Origin: Saccharum officinarum
Taxonomy: Eukaryota; Streptophyta; Magnoliopsida; Poales; Poaceae
Direction: 5' to 3'
DNA length: 64,000 bases
Assembly: GCA_020631735.1 (NCBI GenBank)
Contig: CM036199.1
Location: 23,849,553-23,913,552, forward strand
This document shows, one piece after another, positions 23,802-33,503 of the stretch (the stretch's first letter is position 1; every line of letters starts with the position of its first letter). The notes below the pieces were generated by a model. That model was not told where the DNA came from. It did no database searches and saw nothing but the letters and a program-made list of their open reading frames with translations. Made by a program: the position numbers and the translations under genes.

Positions 23802-24130
23802 CCAGCGAGGCCACATGCCCACCAGTTGGCCGCCACCGACGAGATCTCCAGCAGAGCCAGGACGGATGCGCGGCCTCGGCCTCATTTGGGGCGTGGCTTC
23901 TCCTACGCGCCAGCGGCAACCGAGTGTGGCTTCTCCCCGAGCAGTCGCAGGTCCTTCTCTGGGCGCGACATCCGTGGATCTCACGGCAGGGCGCCCCGCT
24001 GCTCCCTCCACCGTCGACGAGTGCAGTCGCAGGTCCTCAACCGCGCAATAGCAAGCTCTGGCGGCGCGACAGCGAGTTTTGACGGCCAGATTCACGGCGA
24101 GCTCTCGATCGTCTTTCTCTCACTAGACGC
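22807..24130. promoter_or_regulatory. Upstream DNA of the RD WAK, with a repeat edge
   Basis: From 22920 to 23065 this matches 16090-16230 upstream of the non-RD WAK. At about 23441 a GAGCATCTCCAACA end begins, followed by GC-rich sequence to 24130 open in several frames but without a recognisable domain. A TATA-like GTTATATATCC lies on the minus strand near 22825, close to the ATG. Confidence 0.45.
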
Positions 24131-24711
24131 TAGAGCTGGGACTTGGGCCGTGTCATTCGAGGGCGGGTCATGGCACGGTCTTTTGGCACGACCCGAAGCA
24201 CGGCACGGCACGAAATATTTTGGGTCGTGCCGGCACGACACGAACACGAGGGCCGTGCCGTGCCTAGAATCTCGGCACGGCGGGCTACATGGCCCGGCCC
24301 GCATCTTGGGCCGTGCTTGAGCCGGCACGGCATGAAAATGGCACGTAGACACTTTTACAACTATACAATATAATTTTCTAGTATTTACTATACTACCTCT
24401 TATCTAATTCTTGAATAGATTATGAAAATCATTAATTTTTTATTAAAATAGTACACACAAAATATATATATTTCATATCACGAGTGGAAAAAGAAAACTA
24501 GCAAAGATATTTTGAGGGCCGTGCTTGGGCCGGCACGACCCGAAGGCGTGCCAGCGTGCCACGGGCCGTGCTTGGGCCGAAGAAAAGATTCACCGTGCCA
24601 TATCGGCACGGCCCGACATGCCTCCCGTGCCTAGAGGGCACGACCCGAAGCGGCACGAAGCACGAGAGGGCCGTGCCGTGCCGGCACGACACGGCCCAAG
24701 TCCCACCTCTA
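24131..24711. mobile_element. Non-autonomous hAT element (581 bp)
   Basis: A perfect 8-bp target duplication CTAGACGC (24123-24130 and 24712-24719) flanks inverted ends TAGAGCTGGGACTTGGGCC and, on the other strand, TAGAGGTGGGACTTGGGCC. Subterminal GGCACGAC and GGCACGGC words recur on both sides of an AT-rich centre. The 8-bp duplication and end sequence fit the hAT superfamily. No transposase. Confidence 0.88.
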
Positions 24712-25804
24712 CTAGACGCTGCCTCGTCCTTCTTCCTCCGATCGCCCGCTTCTACTCCGGCTGCTGCTTCTGCAGCGTGGCCTCCTCCCCCGCAGGCAGT
24801 GCAGGGTGGTCGGCGTCCATGGTGTTGCCAACGGACGGATCCGCGGTGGGCGGGGGCACGGGCTTGGTGGCGTTGGTGGAGGACCAGCTCCCTCCCCTCC
24901 CATCGCCGGCTCCTCCCCTGGCCGGCACCTCCACAGAATGCGAAGGAAAAAGATAAGAGAACGAAGGATGGAGAGTCCCACTGACAGGGATGTCCCGTTT
25001 GTCAGAGGCTATAGGAAGGAATTTTGGGGCCTTCGTTTCAGTGCCCCTACGGGAGTGGAGGCACAAATTTAGGCAAACAAAAATGGAGGTGGGCACCCAA
25101 GTCAAAAATAGGGCCCCTGATTTGGGGCTGCTAAGAGCATGGTCAATAATAAAACCAAGTTATACAATAAGTGTCTCTAATTTATTTTAAAAAAAGTCTT
25201 TCTCTCCTATTCCTCCTCACAACACTTGCTATTTGGACCCACTAATGCATATGCTTCCGTAGCCAGCTTAGTGCTTGCATGGGAGTCAAGCTCTCATCTC
25301 TTTCATCTCTTCTCTCCTCCACATCAGTATTAGCTTGGCTATAAGCCTGTTATTATACCTCCTCTAAGTTGCTTTTACAGTGCAGGTGCAGAGCAGCGTC
25401 AAACCAGCAAAGTTAGCAACCAAGGGTACGGTGCAGGCAGGTGCAGCTAGCTCCTTCCACTCCATCGTCGACGATGACGGAGCCACCCGTTGCGGCCGAC
25501 CGACGAGCCCAGCTGCATCGTTTGCTCCCCCTTCTGGTCCTCCCCGTCTTCTTCCTCTTCCCCGTCGCGCCGTGCACATCGAGTTTGACCACCGCGAGGC
25601 TCTATCTATCGCACCTAAAGATAAGCCGCCGGCCAGCATAGCCAGTGCCACGGCCATCTCCGCCGCCACCGTCGCCAGCACCACCGCTTTCGGCTCCGGG
25701 TGCGGACAATGACGAGGAGCGACGACGGCTCTCGCCTCTGCGCCAGTCCCACCTCTGCGCCAGCTGACGGATAACATTTCCTTTACATGTCGTTCAGGAC
25801 TTTC
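24712..25804. other. GC-rich repeat DNA without a gene
   Basis: 24712-25060 continues the GC-rich stretch interrupted by the hAT element. 25129-25369 looks like a decayed MITE (AGAGCATGGTCAATAATA to TATTATACCTCCTCTAAG). 25380-25780 is GC-rich and open in several frames on both strands, but no domain is recognisable. Confidence 0.4.
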
Positions 25805-25970
25805 TGGCGGATGAGGGACTTGCTCAATCGAATGGCTACAGAAAAATCTGAAACAATCTTGTTTAAAGCTGATTTTTCAAACAGTGTCTTGCAAGGGGCG
25901 CAAGTTAGATCTGAAGACCAAGGCTGCTAGGAATAGGAACATATGAGTATCCGTCTCTGTCGCGTAGTGT
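25805..25970. repeat. Paralogous WAK-upstream segment, copy B, left part
   Basis: Matches 16395-16674 (GGGACTTGCTCAATCGAA, TTTAAAGCTGATTTTTCA, CATATGAGTATC). It is interrupted at 25971 by the Mutator-like element and resumes at 32389. Confidence 0.8.
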
Positions 25971-26156
25971 CCGTCTTTTTTGTTTTTTGGCCCTTTTTTT
26001 GAAAGATTCTCTCAAATAGGCCCCTGACGGAAAGATTTCAAAAAATGGACCCTCAGCTTGGCGCCATGGACCATGGCGCCAAGCTACAACGTCATGGCGC
26101 CATGTATCCTGGCGCCAAGAGGCATCCGACGTGGCTACACGGGGATCTACGTGGCG
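25971..26156 (+). repeat. Left terminal inverted repeat of the Mutator-like element
   Basis: 186 bp, matching 32388-32203 on the other strand. The only difference noticed is A versus C near 26137 (GTGGCTACACGG against GTGGCTCCACGG). Confidence 0.93.
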
Positions 26157-26252
26157 CGTAGGCTTGGCGCCAAGATCCGTAATATCCTGGCGCCAAGCCT
26201 TGGCGCCAAGATCCGTGGCGCCAAGCCTTGGCGCCACGGATCTTGGCGCCAA
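26061..26252. repeat. Left subterminal GGCGCC array
   Basis: Ten copies of the palindrome GGCGCC in about 190 bp, mostly as CTTGGCGCCAAG or CATGGCGCCATG. The first four lie in the TIR, the rest just inside it. Regular palindromes at both ends are candidate transposase binding sites. Confidence 0.85.
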
Positions 26253-27163
26253 GCCCCTTAATAACTGTCGGCCCTTCCTTTTCTTCTTCCTTCTCTTTCC
26301 TTTCTTCCTCATTTCTTCTTCCTCTTCCTCGCGCCCGACCCCGCCGCCACTCGCCGTCGCCGCCGCCGGTCGTCGCTCCGCCCGCCGCCGCCCGTACCAC
26401 GCCGGCCGCCGCGCCCTCTGCCGGCTCCCGCCGCCGCCGGAGCCGCCCGTGCCGCGCGCGGCCACCGCCGCCCCGCCGGCCGTAGCGCCCGCGCCGCCGC
26501 CGGCCGGCGCCGCCACCGCCGGCCGCCGCCACTAGGCCCGGCGCGGCCCCCGCCGGCCGCCGCCGCCCCCTCCGCCGGCGCCGCATCACCCGCCGCCGGG
26601 CACCGGCGGCGGCCGCCGCCGGCCACAAGTAAGTTTTTTTTTTTAAATTAAGTTAGGATTATTGAAATTTAATATATTTTTGAAGTTATTATTTATTATT
26701 TAATTTAGTATGAAATTTAGTTAGGATTAGTGAAATTTAGTTTAAATATATATATGTTAATATTGTTTAGATTGATTATATAATTTAGTTAGTTATTTAG
26801 TTAGCTAAGTAGTTAGATAATTATTTAGTTAGCTAATTATATATTCATTAGTTAGTTATTTAGTTAGCTAATTATTTTTTTAGTGTTAGTTAGTTTTTTT
26901 TTAGTTATTATTTTATTTCGATTTAGTTATTTAGTAAGTAAGTAGTAGTATACTAAATTCGTCATTTTTAGTTATAGTATGTAATTTTTAGTAGTTAGTA
27001 GTAGTTAATATCTTTTTTTAGTTAATTAATTAGTTAGTTAGTAGTGAATAATTAGTAGTTAGTAGTTAATTCATATTTATTAGAGACCTATTACTTATTA
27101 TGTTTTAAATATACTGGAGTAAAATAATTATACTTAGTACGCTTAGTTATGTTTTCGAACTAG
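26253..27163 (+). promoter_or_regulatory. Leader and 5' UTR intron of the Mutator-like transposase gene
   Basis: 26280-26628 is an extremely GC-rich CCG-type stretch. At 26629 a consensus donor (CAA|GTAAGT) opens an AT-rich region full of TTAGTTA words that ends with an AG acceptor at 27162-27163, directly before the ATG at 27164. The simplest reading is a 5' UTR exon followed by a 535-bp intron. The GC-rich open frames there (for example 25905-26628, minus) are compositional. Confidence 0.55.
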
Positions 27164-29532
27164 ATGGACAACCTAGTGAGCATTTATTATGGAGGAACTG
27201 TAGAACGAGATCGCTATGGATATGTTGAGCTTGTGGACATGCAAAGTGTGCCTGTGCTATTCAATGAGAGGCCATCATTCAGTGAGTTGACTGCAAGAGC
27301 TCGTGAGGAGGTACATAGCCGGACGGATGATGGCATCATAGTTGATGGTGTACTTCACTTTGGTTACCCTCCCAACATGCTAAGGAAGATGATCCCAATA
27401 GGTTGTGCAGATCAGTGGGACAACTATGTGAGATCGGCTATGAAAAGCCAGTTCCAAAGTTTGGATGTGGTTGTGCAGCGGGTGCTCGTTGATCCAATCC
27501 CTCTTGGGTTGTCCCCGCCAATGGGTGAGCACGCATGTTTTGAACCTCCCGTCTTGGAACGTGATGTGGATGCGGAGGTCCCGCCTATGGTTCCCGATGC
27601 ACAATCTGCCCCTAACGATGTGGCACATCCTCCTCAGGAGATCCCGTTGACACAGAATCATCCTAGTAAGTGTCAATTAGGTGTCCTATTTTTCTTTGAA
27701 ACTTAAGTCTTTTCTTTTCATCCACTCTTCTTATCATCTCTTCTTCGTTGTTGCAATATTGCAGGAGATGTTCCCGATAATGAGGGCGCTCCTGCGGATG
27801 ATGCTCAAGTCCAGATTGGAGATGGAATCCGCGCCTCCAATAGTGTTGAAATTATGAATGATTCAGAGCCATATGAGATCGCAAGGGCTGTTGATTCTGA
27901 CGATGATCGTCCCGTTGGAGAGCTCACAGAGAGTGACGTTGAGATGCTTAGGCGTATTTTTCCCGGCCGTCGTGATCCTCTGATTCATGAGTTCAGTGAT
28001 CTTACTCATTCAGATCAGGCGTTTGCAGAAGGACGTGATGATGAGCTGCAGGAAGCTCCAGAGGCTGGTCCTAGTATGGAGATAGAGAAGGGTAGGGTTT
28101 TCAATGACCTCCCTGCATTGAAGAGGTGGTTGCAAGCGTTTGCAGTGCTACGCAAGAGACCGTTTAAGGTCCTGCATTCCTATGTGGAGCGGCGTTACAC
28201 GGTTGTGTGTGACAAGGAACGGTGTCCATGGAGAGTTTGTGCAAGGAAGCAAAAGGTTTCAGGAAAGTGGAAGATCACAAGAGTTGTTGGGCCGCATACC
28301 TGTTCCTCACATGACCTGAACACAAAGCATCGGCAGTTGACATCAACCCTCATTGCCAAGCGGTTGATGAAAGTATTACAGGGAGAGCCGAATATGAAGG
28401 TCAGGACAATTATCAAAATAGTTAATGAGGTATATGGAGGATATGACATAAGTTATGGCAAAGCCTGGAGGGCTAAGCAGCGTGCGTGGAAGATGATATA
28501 TGGGGACTGGGAGGATGGCTACGAGCAGCTTCCAGTACTTCTCAATGCAATCCAAGCAGTGAATCCGGGCATGCATTACGAGTACATCCCTAGGCCATAC
28601 ATGTATGCTTCAACACGATGTTCACTAACTTGTATACACGTTGTGCAGGCTCGATCGTAAGAAAAACAGGAAAATCTTTGATTGGGCCCATCACCACCGA
28701 GACTTCATCGACATGTGGAATTTGTTCGATGGGAACGTGGACACCAACAACGAGGCGCACACAAACATAGACTACAGGCGGTACCAAGCTTGGTACCACC
28801 AAGCTACTCGTCCGAGGCTTAGGCTGCAGTGGACACAGGATGACTACGCTGACATCGAGTCATCAGAGGATGAGGACACGGCGTACGACACCTCTACTCG
28901 TACCGGTCGCCAGGTCGGAGCAGGACCCATCTTGGACAGAGTGGTATGTCATGTGCTCTACTTTTATATATCGATTAGCGTAACAATGAATTACAACCTA
29001 AAACTTTGTTGTAGGGTAACTCACTCAAGATGTCTGTCCAAGAAATCGAACGGTTTCGTCCGAGGGTGAGGGACGACGAGACACGTAGTTTCCTCGATGT
29101 AAGTACCTATAAATATGCAAATATTACAGTACTAAAATGTTAAATTAATTGACTAAACATGATTTTGTGCACCAGAGATTGGCACGTCGGCTACGCCGTA
29201 CCGCGGCGCGTTGTGGTTGCAGGACAGGCACGACGGAGGATGTGTACGTGCCTTCTGCACCCAGAGGTGGCGTAGGCTCGTCTAGCCACCCACCTACAGG
29301 GTCGCGAAACCACGGCACCGAGGAGGACGACGACGAGGACGACGATGACGACGACGAGGACGAGGACGAGGACCAGGGCCACGAGGAGATTGGACCGTCT
29401 CAGCTAGACGATGCTCCCTGGACTCAGCCTACGCAGCCGGTCGGTACCAGGCGACGTCGACCACCTGACCCTTATACTCCAGGCACCCACGCTCTTGGAC
29501 ACAAGGGCAAGGGTAAGTCTAGGAGACAGTGA
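27164..29532 (+). CDS. MuDR-type DNA-binding protein fused to a mobile-domain-like tail
   Basis: Proposed exons 27164-27665, 27765-28602, 28649-28943, 29015-29098 and 29176-29532 give 691 aa with GT/AG junctions and consistent phase. Residues 1-120 resemble the start of grass Mutator transposases (IYYGGTVERD). Residues about 276-345 carry the MuDR DNA-binding domain with VCDKERCPWRVCA and the zinc-type residues C, C and H before PHTC. In an intact transposase a DDE core of several hundred residues would follow. Instead, after residue 446, a 46-nt intron-like gap joins directly to a region with QAWYHQATRPRLRLQW, which looks like the C-terminal part of plant mobile domain proteins, followed by an acidic run (622-639) and a basic end. 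So the product may bind element DNA but should not cut it. The 46-nt intron is short for plants and may mark a deletion scar. Exon calls are inferred. Confidence 0.7.
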
Positions 29533-30076
29533 GGGACTGTAGGCTAATTTGGGACTGTATGGACTATTATTATGGACTTTTATATCCTATTCTTATGTAC
29601 TGAATGAGCTTCAGATGGAGTTTATGACATATGCACTTTAAACGTGGGTGCTGATGATGATCATATATTTGTTTAAGGTGAATGTCATAAATAATGGTTG
29701 ATGACATGTTTATGTGATATCTGTGTTTGGATTGAATCAAAAACAGGGAAAACTCTGCCAAAATTTTATGAAACATGTCAAGTCGTGCGGTACACCGATA
29801 GCATATAGCCTTTTCAGTGATTTATCATGTCACTATCGTATGGTACATCCTCTTTTACAGATGAATTGATTGATCAAGGAATCTAGCCTTTACAGATGAG
29901 TTTTCAAATAGGCTTTTCAGTAATTCAAATAGGCTTTTCAGGGATAGCGTGTAGGCTTTTCAGGAGCGTTAAAGTCACAATACAGCGCCTCTCCACTACA
30001 CTTCTGGCTATATATACACCTTCCTCCATACAATGCTAGTCACTTGAAACGAGAAGTTTGTTATCTACGAGTAGCA
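29533..30076. other. Spacer between two genes of the Mutator-like element
   Basis: AT-rich 3' region of the first gene and promoter region of the second. The word AGGCTTTTCAG recurs at 29906, 29930 and 29954. A TATA-like GGCTATATATACACC lies at about 30006, 70 bp before the next ATG. Confidence 0.5.
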
Positions 30077-30775
30077 ATGTCTGGAGGGTCATCTAGAGGG
30101 AAGGGAGCGGGGGGGAGTAAGGGTACTCCCATTGTGTGGGAGGGGTCTCTGGGTCCGGAAGACTTTGATGAGCCAGTGTATCATTTTCCTGTCGAGACCA
30201 AGAGAGATTTCACCAAAGAGTGTCCACTCCGAGGATATGATAACCGGAAAGAAGAATGGCCAAAATGTAGGCATGGTGAGGACTGCTTAGTGCAAATGTT
30301 CGTGGAGGGTTTGGATGGAGGTCGCCGATTCTTCAAATGTCCACGAGCAGAGGTAACTGGTTTTAATATTTGTTACTCAATTTTTTTCTCCATTATTTTG
30401 CATCTCATAGGCGTTACCAACTGCATGTTCAATGAAATCTTTGAAATGCAGTGTTCAGAGTCCAAAGAAAACTGTGGTTTCACTAGATGGGTCGATCCTA
30501 GACCAATCTATCCCCACGCACAGTACATCTACTACTTGCAAGACCGTATCTTCGAACTAGAAAGGGAAGTTAGCAACGGTTACAAGGACGAGGAACCAGA
30601 CGATGCCAGTAGTGGTGCTGTTTCACAGGACGGACCATGCCATGATCCATATTGCAGCTGCCCTAACCACAAGAACAACGGGCCTCCACCACCACCCCCG
30701 CCACCTCCACCATCGAACATGGGAGGGTACTATGGAGAAGGGGCTACACAGTTCGCTATGTGGCCGCACTACTAG
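30077..30775 (+). CDS. GRF-like zinc-finger protein of the Mutator-like element
   Basis: Two exons, 30077-30352 and 30452-30775, joined by a 99-bp GT/AG intron in phase 0, give 199 aa. The ATG at 30077 (AGCAATGTCTGG) is preferred; the in-frame triplet at 30044 is TTG. Residues 64-105 show four cysteines (64, 70, 88, 100) with the aromatic-rich GGRRFFKCPRA and CGFTRWVDPRP, the pattern of GRF-type zinc fingers, which in other proteins bind single-stranded DNA. A short helix with LQDRIFELEREV (about 121-132) could be a coiled coil. The end has a CHDPYCSCPNH cluster, ten prolines and a tail. It lies within the TIRs and so travels with the element. Its role there is unknown; a helper in transposition is only a guess. 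Confidence 0.72.
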   Translation: MSGGSSRGKGAGGSKGTPIVWEGSLGPEDFDEPVYHFPVETKRDFTKECPLRGYDNRKEEWPKCRHGEDCLVQMFVEGLDGGRRFFKCPRAEVTGFNICYSIFFSIILHLIGVTNCMFNEIFEMQCSESKENCGFTRWVDPRPIYPHAQYIYYLQDRIFELEREVSNGYKDEEPDDASSGAVSQDGPCHDPYCSCPNHKNNGPPPPPPPPPPSNMGGYYGEGATQFAMWPHY

Positions 30776-31142
30776 ATAGAACGAAACTAGCATATGCATA
30801 TGCCATGTAATGTACTTGTTGTTCGCTATAATTACCTAAGGCATGTTAGGTTTAGTCCAGGACATATGTGCCCTTGTTTGGTACAAGTTCTGACATGCCA
30901 TGTCCTATGTTATGCGTGGTGAATTATGAAATCCAGTACTTCCTTATGTTATATGTGCAACTCCATAACTAGTTTCAGTAACTCAGGAACATTAAACATT
31001 ACATATCACAACACCAAGCACGGTCCAAAAACTTAAAGTGCACATGACGTACATGACGACGAATTAAATAACAAAGAACATGTCCTAGGCACATGATTTA
31101 CCTAAAGTACATCGACCATGTTCTGGGCATACAAGTAGCATA

Positions 31143-31847
31143 CTACTGAGTACAACGAGGCCACTTTCCCTTGTTCTGAGCATCGGGATTCTCCTCCATC
31201 GCTGCCTTCGCTCGGCGCACGCGCTCAAGCTTCCTCTCCCTCTCCTCCCTACAAGCAGCAACACGCCTCATTTCCTCCTCTTCCTTGTGCTCCTTCGCTG
31301 CTGTCTCCTCTCTACGTCTCTTCTCTAAGATCTCCAGGCGCTCCGCATCCTACTCCTTCAAGCCTTGTAGAAGCCGCATGTCAGCCTCCTTGATCTCAGT
31401 GTCAATCCACTGTTCAAAATCACATAGCGGTGGAGGGGTCTGCAGCAAATTCAATTGTTTGAAATCCAATTATTAAGCAGAACTTCATATGACACAAATT
31501 AATTAATAAACAAAAGCAGTTTCTCACAATAAATGTACTGCGGCGCTGACGCTCTGTTGGTTCCCATGCAAAATTAGAACACATCCAATATCTCTGCTTA
31601 TATGTTGCCTCATCTTCGGAAATTTCAACCTTGCAAGGATCACCACAAAAACACATTGGTATTGGGACACCGCTAGGGAGCGGCTTTAGGACGTATGGAC
31701 TTTCGGTCATCCGTCCATAGCTATAATTCAATAAATACGGTCAATATAACAAAACAATTAACAATAAATCTTAAAAATAAAGGTTTATTATACGATGAAA
31801 CGAATGTACACATACCTTTGTTTTCTAGCTTTCCCACGCCTAGGCAT
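31143..31847 (-). pseudogene. Second GRF-like gene, broken by an amber stop
   Basis: Exons 31847-31816, 31720-31528 and 31439-31143, all GT/AG, join in frame. The start MPRRGKARKQ is basic. The middle has CFCGDPCKV, then RYWMC, then LCDFEQWIDTE, which together match the C-x-C-G...C...C-x-F-x-x-W-x-D layout of GRF zinc fingers. After residue 104 a TAG (31352-31350) interrupts exon 3. The frame then continues for 69 more codons as a highly charged E/R/K-rich coiled-coil-like tail before the natural stop at 31145-31143. A one-base change of CAG or GAG would restore reading. It is transcribed toward the plus-strand gene at 30077-30775, the two ending tail to tail. Function unknown; probably an accessory gene of the element. 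Confidence 0.65.
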
Positions 31848-32117
31848 CCTACGGTTCAACAATACATATGTATTTCAAAATTTTGAAGTTCATAGGTAAA
31901 AAATATGCCTTCATTTTACCAAATCGATTCGAATAAATTAAGGAAGGGTGACAGGATACCTACCTCTCGAAGATCCACGGATAAAATCCAACTTCTCACG
32001 GTCCAATTGCTCGATTATAGAGCAACGGAAAAGTGTCTAAATGAAAAACCCGAAGAGAATGAGTAAGAAAACGGGAATGACCGGGGATAGGAAGGGGGCA
32101 GGCTATATTATGGGTGC

Positions 32118-32303
32118 TTGGCGCCATGCAGCATGGCTCCAAAGCTTGGCGCCATGGATCTTGGCGCCAAGGCTTGGCGCCATGCTCCATGGCACCAAGC
32201 TACGCCACGTAGATCCCCGTGGAGCCACGTCGGATGCCTCTTGGCGCCAGGATACATGGCGCCATGACGTTGTAGCTTGGCGCCATGGTCCATGGCGCCA
32301 AGC
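32118..32303. repeat. Right subterminal GGCGCC array
   Basis: Eight GGCGCC palindromes in the same CTTGGCGCCATGG/CATGGCGCCAAG context as the left end, about half inside the TIR. A degenerate copy GGCACC lies at about 32192. Confidence 0.85.
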
Positions 32304-32388
32304 TGAGGGTCCATTTTTTGAAATCTTTCCGTCAGGGGCCTATTTGAGAGAATCTTTCAAAAAAAGGGCCAAAAAACAAAAAAGACGG
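32203..32388 (-). repeat. Right terminal inverted repeat of the Mutator-like element
   Basis: 186 bp; on the minus strand it starts CCGTCTTTTTTG and matches 25971-26156. It is followed by the second GCGTAGTGT. Confidence 0.93.
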
Positions 32389-33330
32389 GCGTAGTGTTGA
32401 CATCCAAACAATGAAACTTCTAAAAAAAAATGAAGCATGAACACCTTTAGGCATGCAGATAATAAAAGAAGTTAATTATACTAGGGAATAGGGATGACAA
32501 ACAAAACTGTGGAGGATAAAGTCAGTAGTACCTGAAATACCAAGCGATTTGAAAGCGTACCTTTGGATATTTATTAGTAGTTGAGAGCTCTGCCCTGCCC
32601 CTGGACGGCTGGACGCCTATAGCACTCTGAGTCTCTGACCTATGGAGATTGCTTCAGTTATTTGTTCTGGTAACAAGCGAACACCCTTGTGGTCCTGTCT
32701 GTGTGCTGGAGTATATAAGAAGTATTGCGTAATATAACCCAGAGTCGTAGGGAACTAGTCCAGACACAGCCTTGTGTTGAGGGATCAAGAGTTGTTTTGC
32801 TATCATAAATTCATAATTGAGCTGCAATCACGCCTTGTGTTGAGGGTGAGTGGGTGACAGCGCTCAGCTGACATTGGAATCTTCCTGGAATCCTGTGTTA
32901 AGGGTGACAGCGCTGGAACTTTGAAATTGAAACAGTCGCCGCTCGCCACCAGTCGCCATGCAAGGCGCCTGGCATAACATGTGGTTCAGTTTTACTTCTG
33001 TTCCTTTCGCTGGACAATGAAAAAGCTTTGCTTTGTAGAATAAAAACCCTCACCAGGTCACAATCTTGAATTGTCTTCAGTCTCGTGACAGCAGCCGGTT
33101 TACAAGACCTGCAGGGGTGCATCGCAGGAGGACTCGACCTTATCTAGAGTGTCGCCTCTCTAGGTCTCCATCCGCGGGTGTCCGCTTAGAGCCCAGCCAA
33201 ACAGCCGGGTCAGTCAACTTCGTCCGCGTGTGTGAGCGTCTGTGCCCGGCAGCGGGTATCGCAGTTTTCTGCCCCACGAGGCCACGAGTTCGTTGATCAA
33301 ATACACAGGCTTCTAGAGCCCATCTCACAT
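32389..33330. repeat. Paralogous WAK-upstream segment, copy B, right part
   Basis: Resumes the match to 17205-18850 after the Mutator-like insertion: CCAAACAATGAAAC, AATGAAGC-TGAACACCTT, GTTGAGAGCTCTGCCCT, GGAGATTGCTTCAGTTATTTG, CTGCAGGGGTGCATCGCA. No gene. Confidence 0.8.
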
Positions 33331-33503
33331 AGCCCGTTCCCGGCCTAAAACGGTCAGGAATCATTCCCAGGCTATGTAAATTAACGAAGGAACTGTGTGG
33401 CTGGGAATTATTCTCATGTAACCGAACAAAGCCTAACAAGTAAAAATAGCAAGAATAGTAGCAAACATGGCGTAACAAAAAAACTCAAGGCAAAGGTGAA
33501 TCT

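Larger units (their letters stand above)
25971..32388. mobile_element. Mutator-like element, complete ends (6418 bp)
   Basis: The ends are 186-bp inverted repeats (25971-26156 and 32388-32203) with one mismatch seen by eye, beginning CCGTCTTTTTTGTTTTTTGG. A perfect 9-bp target duplication GCGTAGTGT flanks it (25962-25970 and 32389-32397), the size made by Mutator transposases. Inside the TIRs lie GGCGCC-rich arrays. Three genes follow: a MuDR-type DNA-binding gene (+), a GRF-like zinc-finger gene (+) and a second GRF-like gene (-) with a premature stop. Near-identical TIRs suggest a fairly recent insertion. The transposase catalytic core is missing, so mobility would need help from another copy. 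Confidence 0.93.

Noticed and set aside
25905..26628. Long minus-strand frames rich in R, A and G
   Set aside because: They run through the TIR and a CCG-rich block of the Mutator-like element; the residues are those expected from CCG and GGCGCC repeats.
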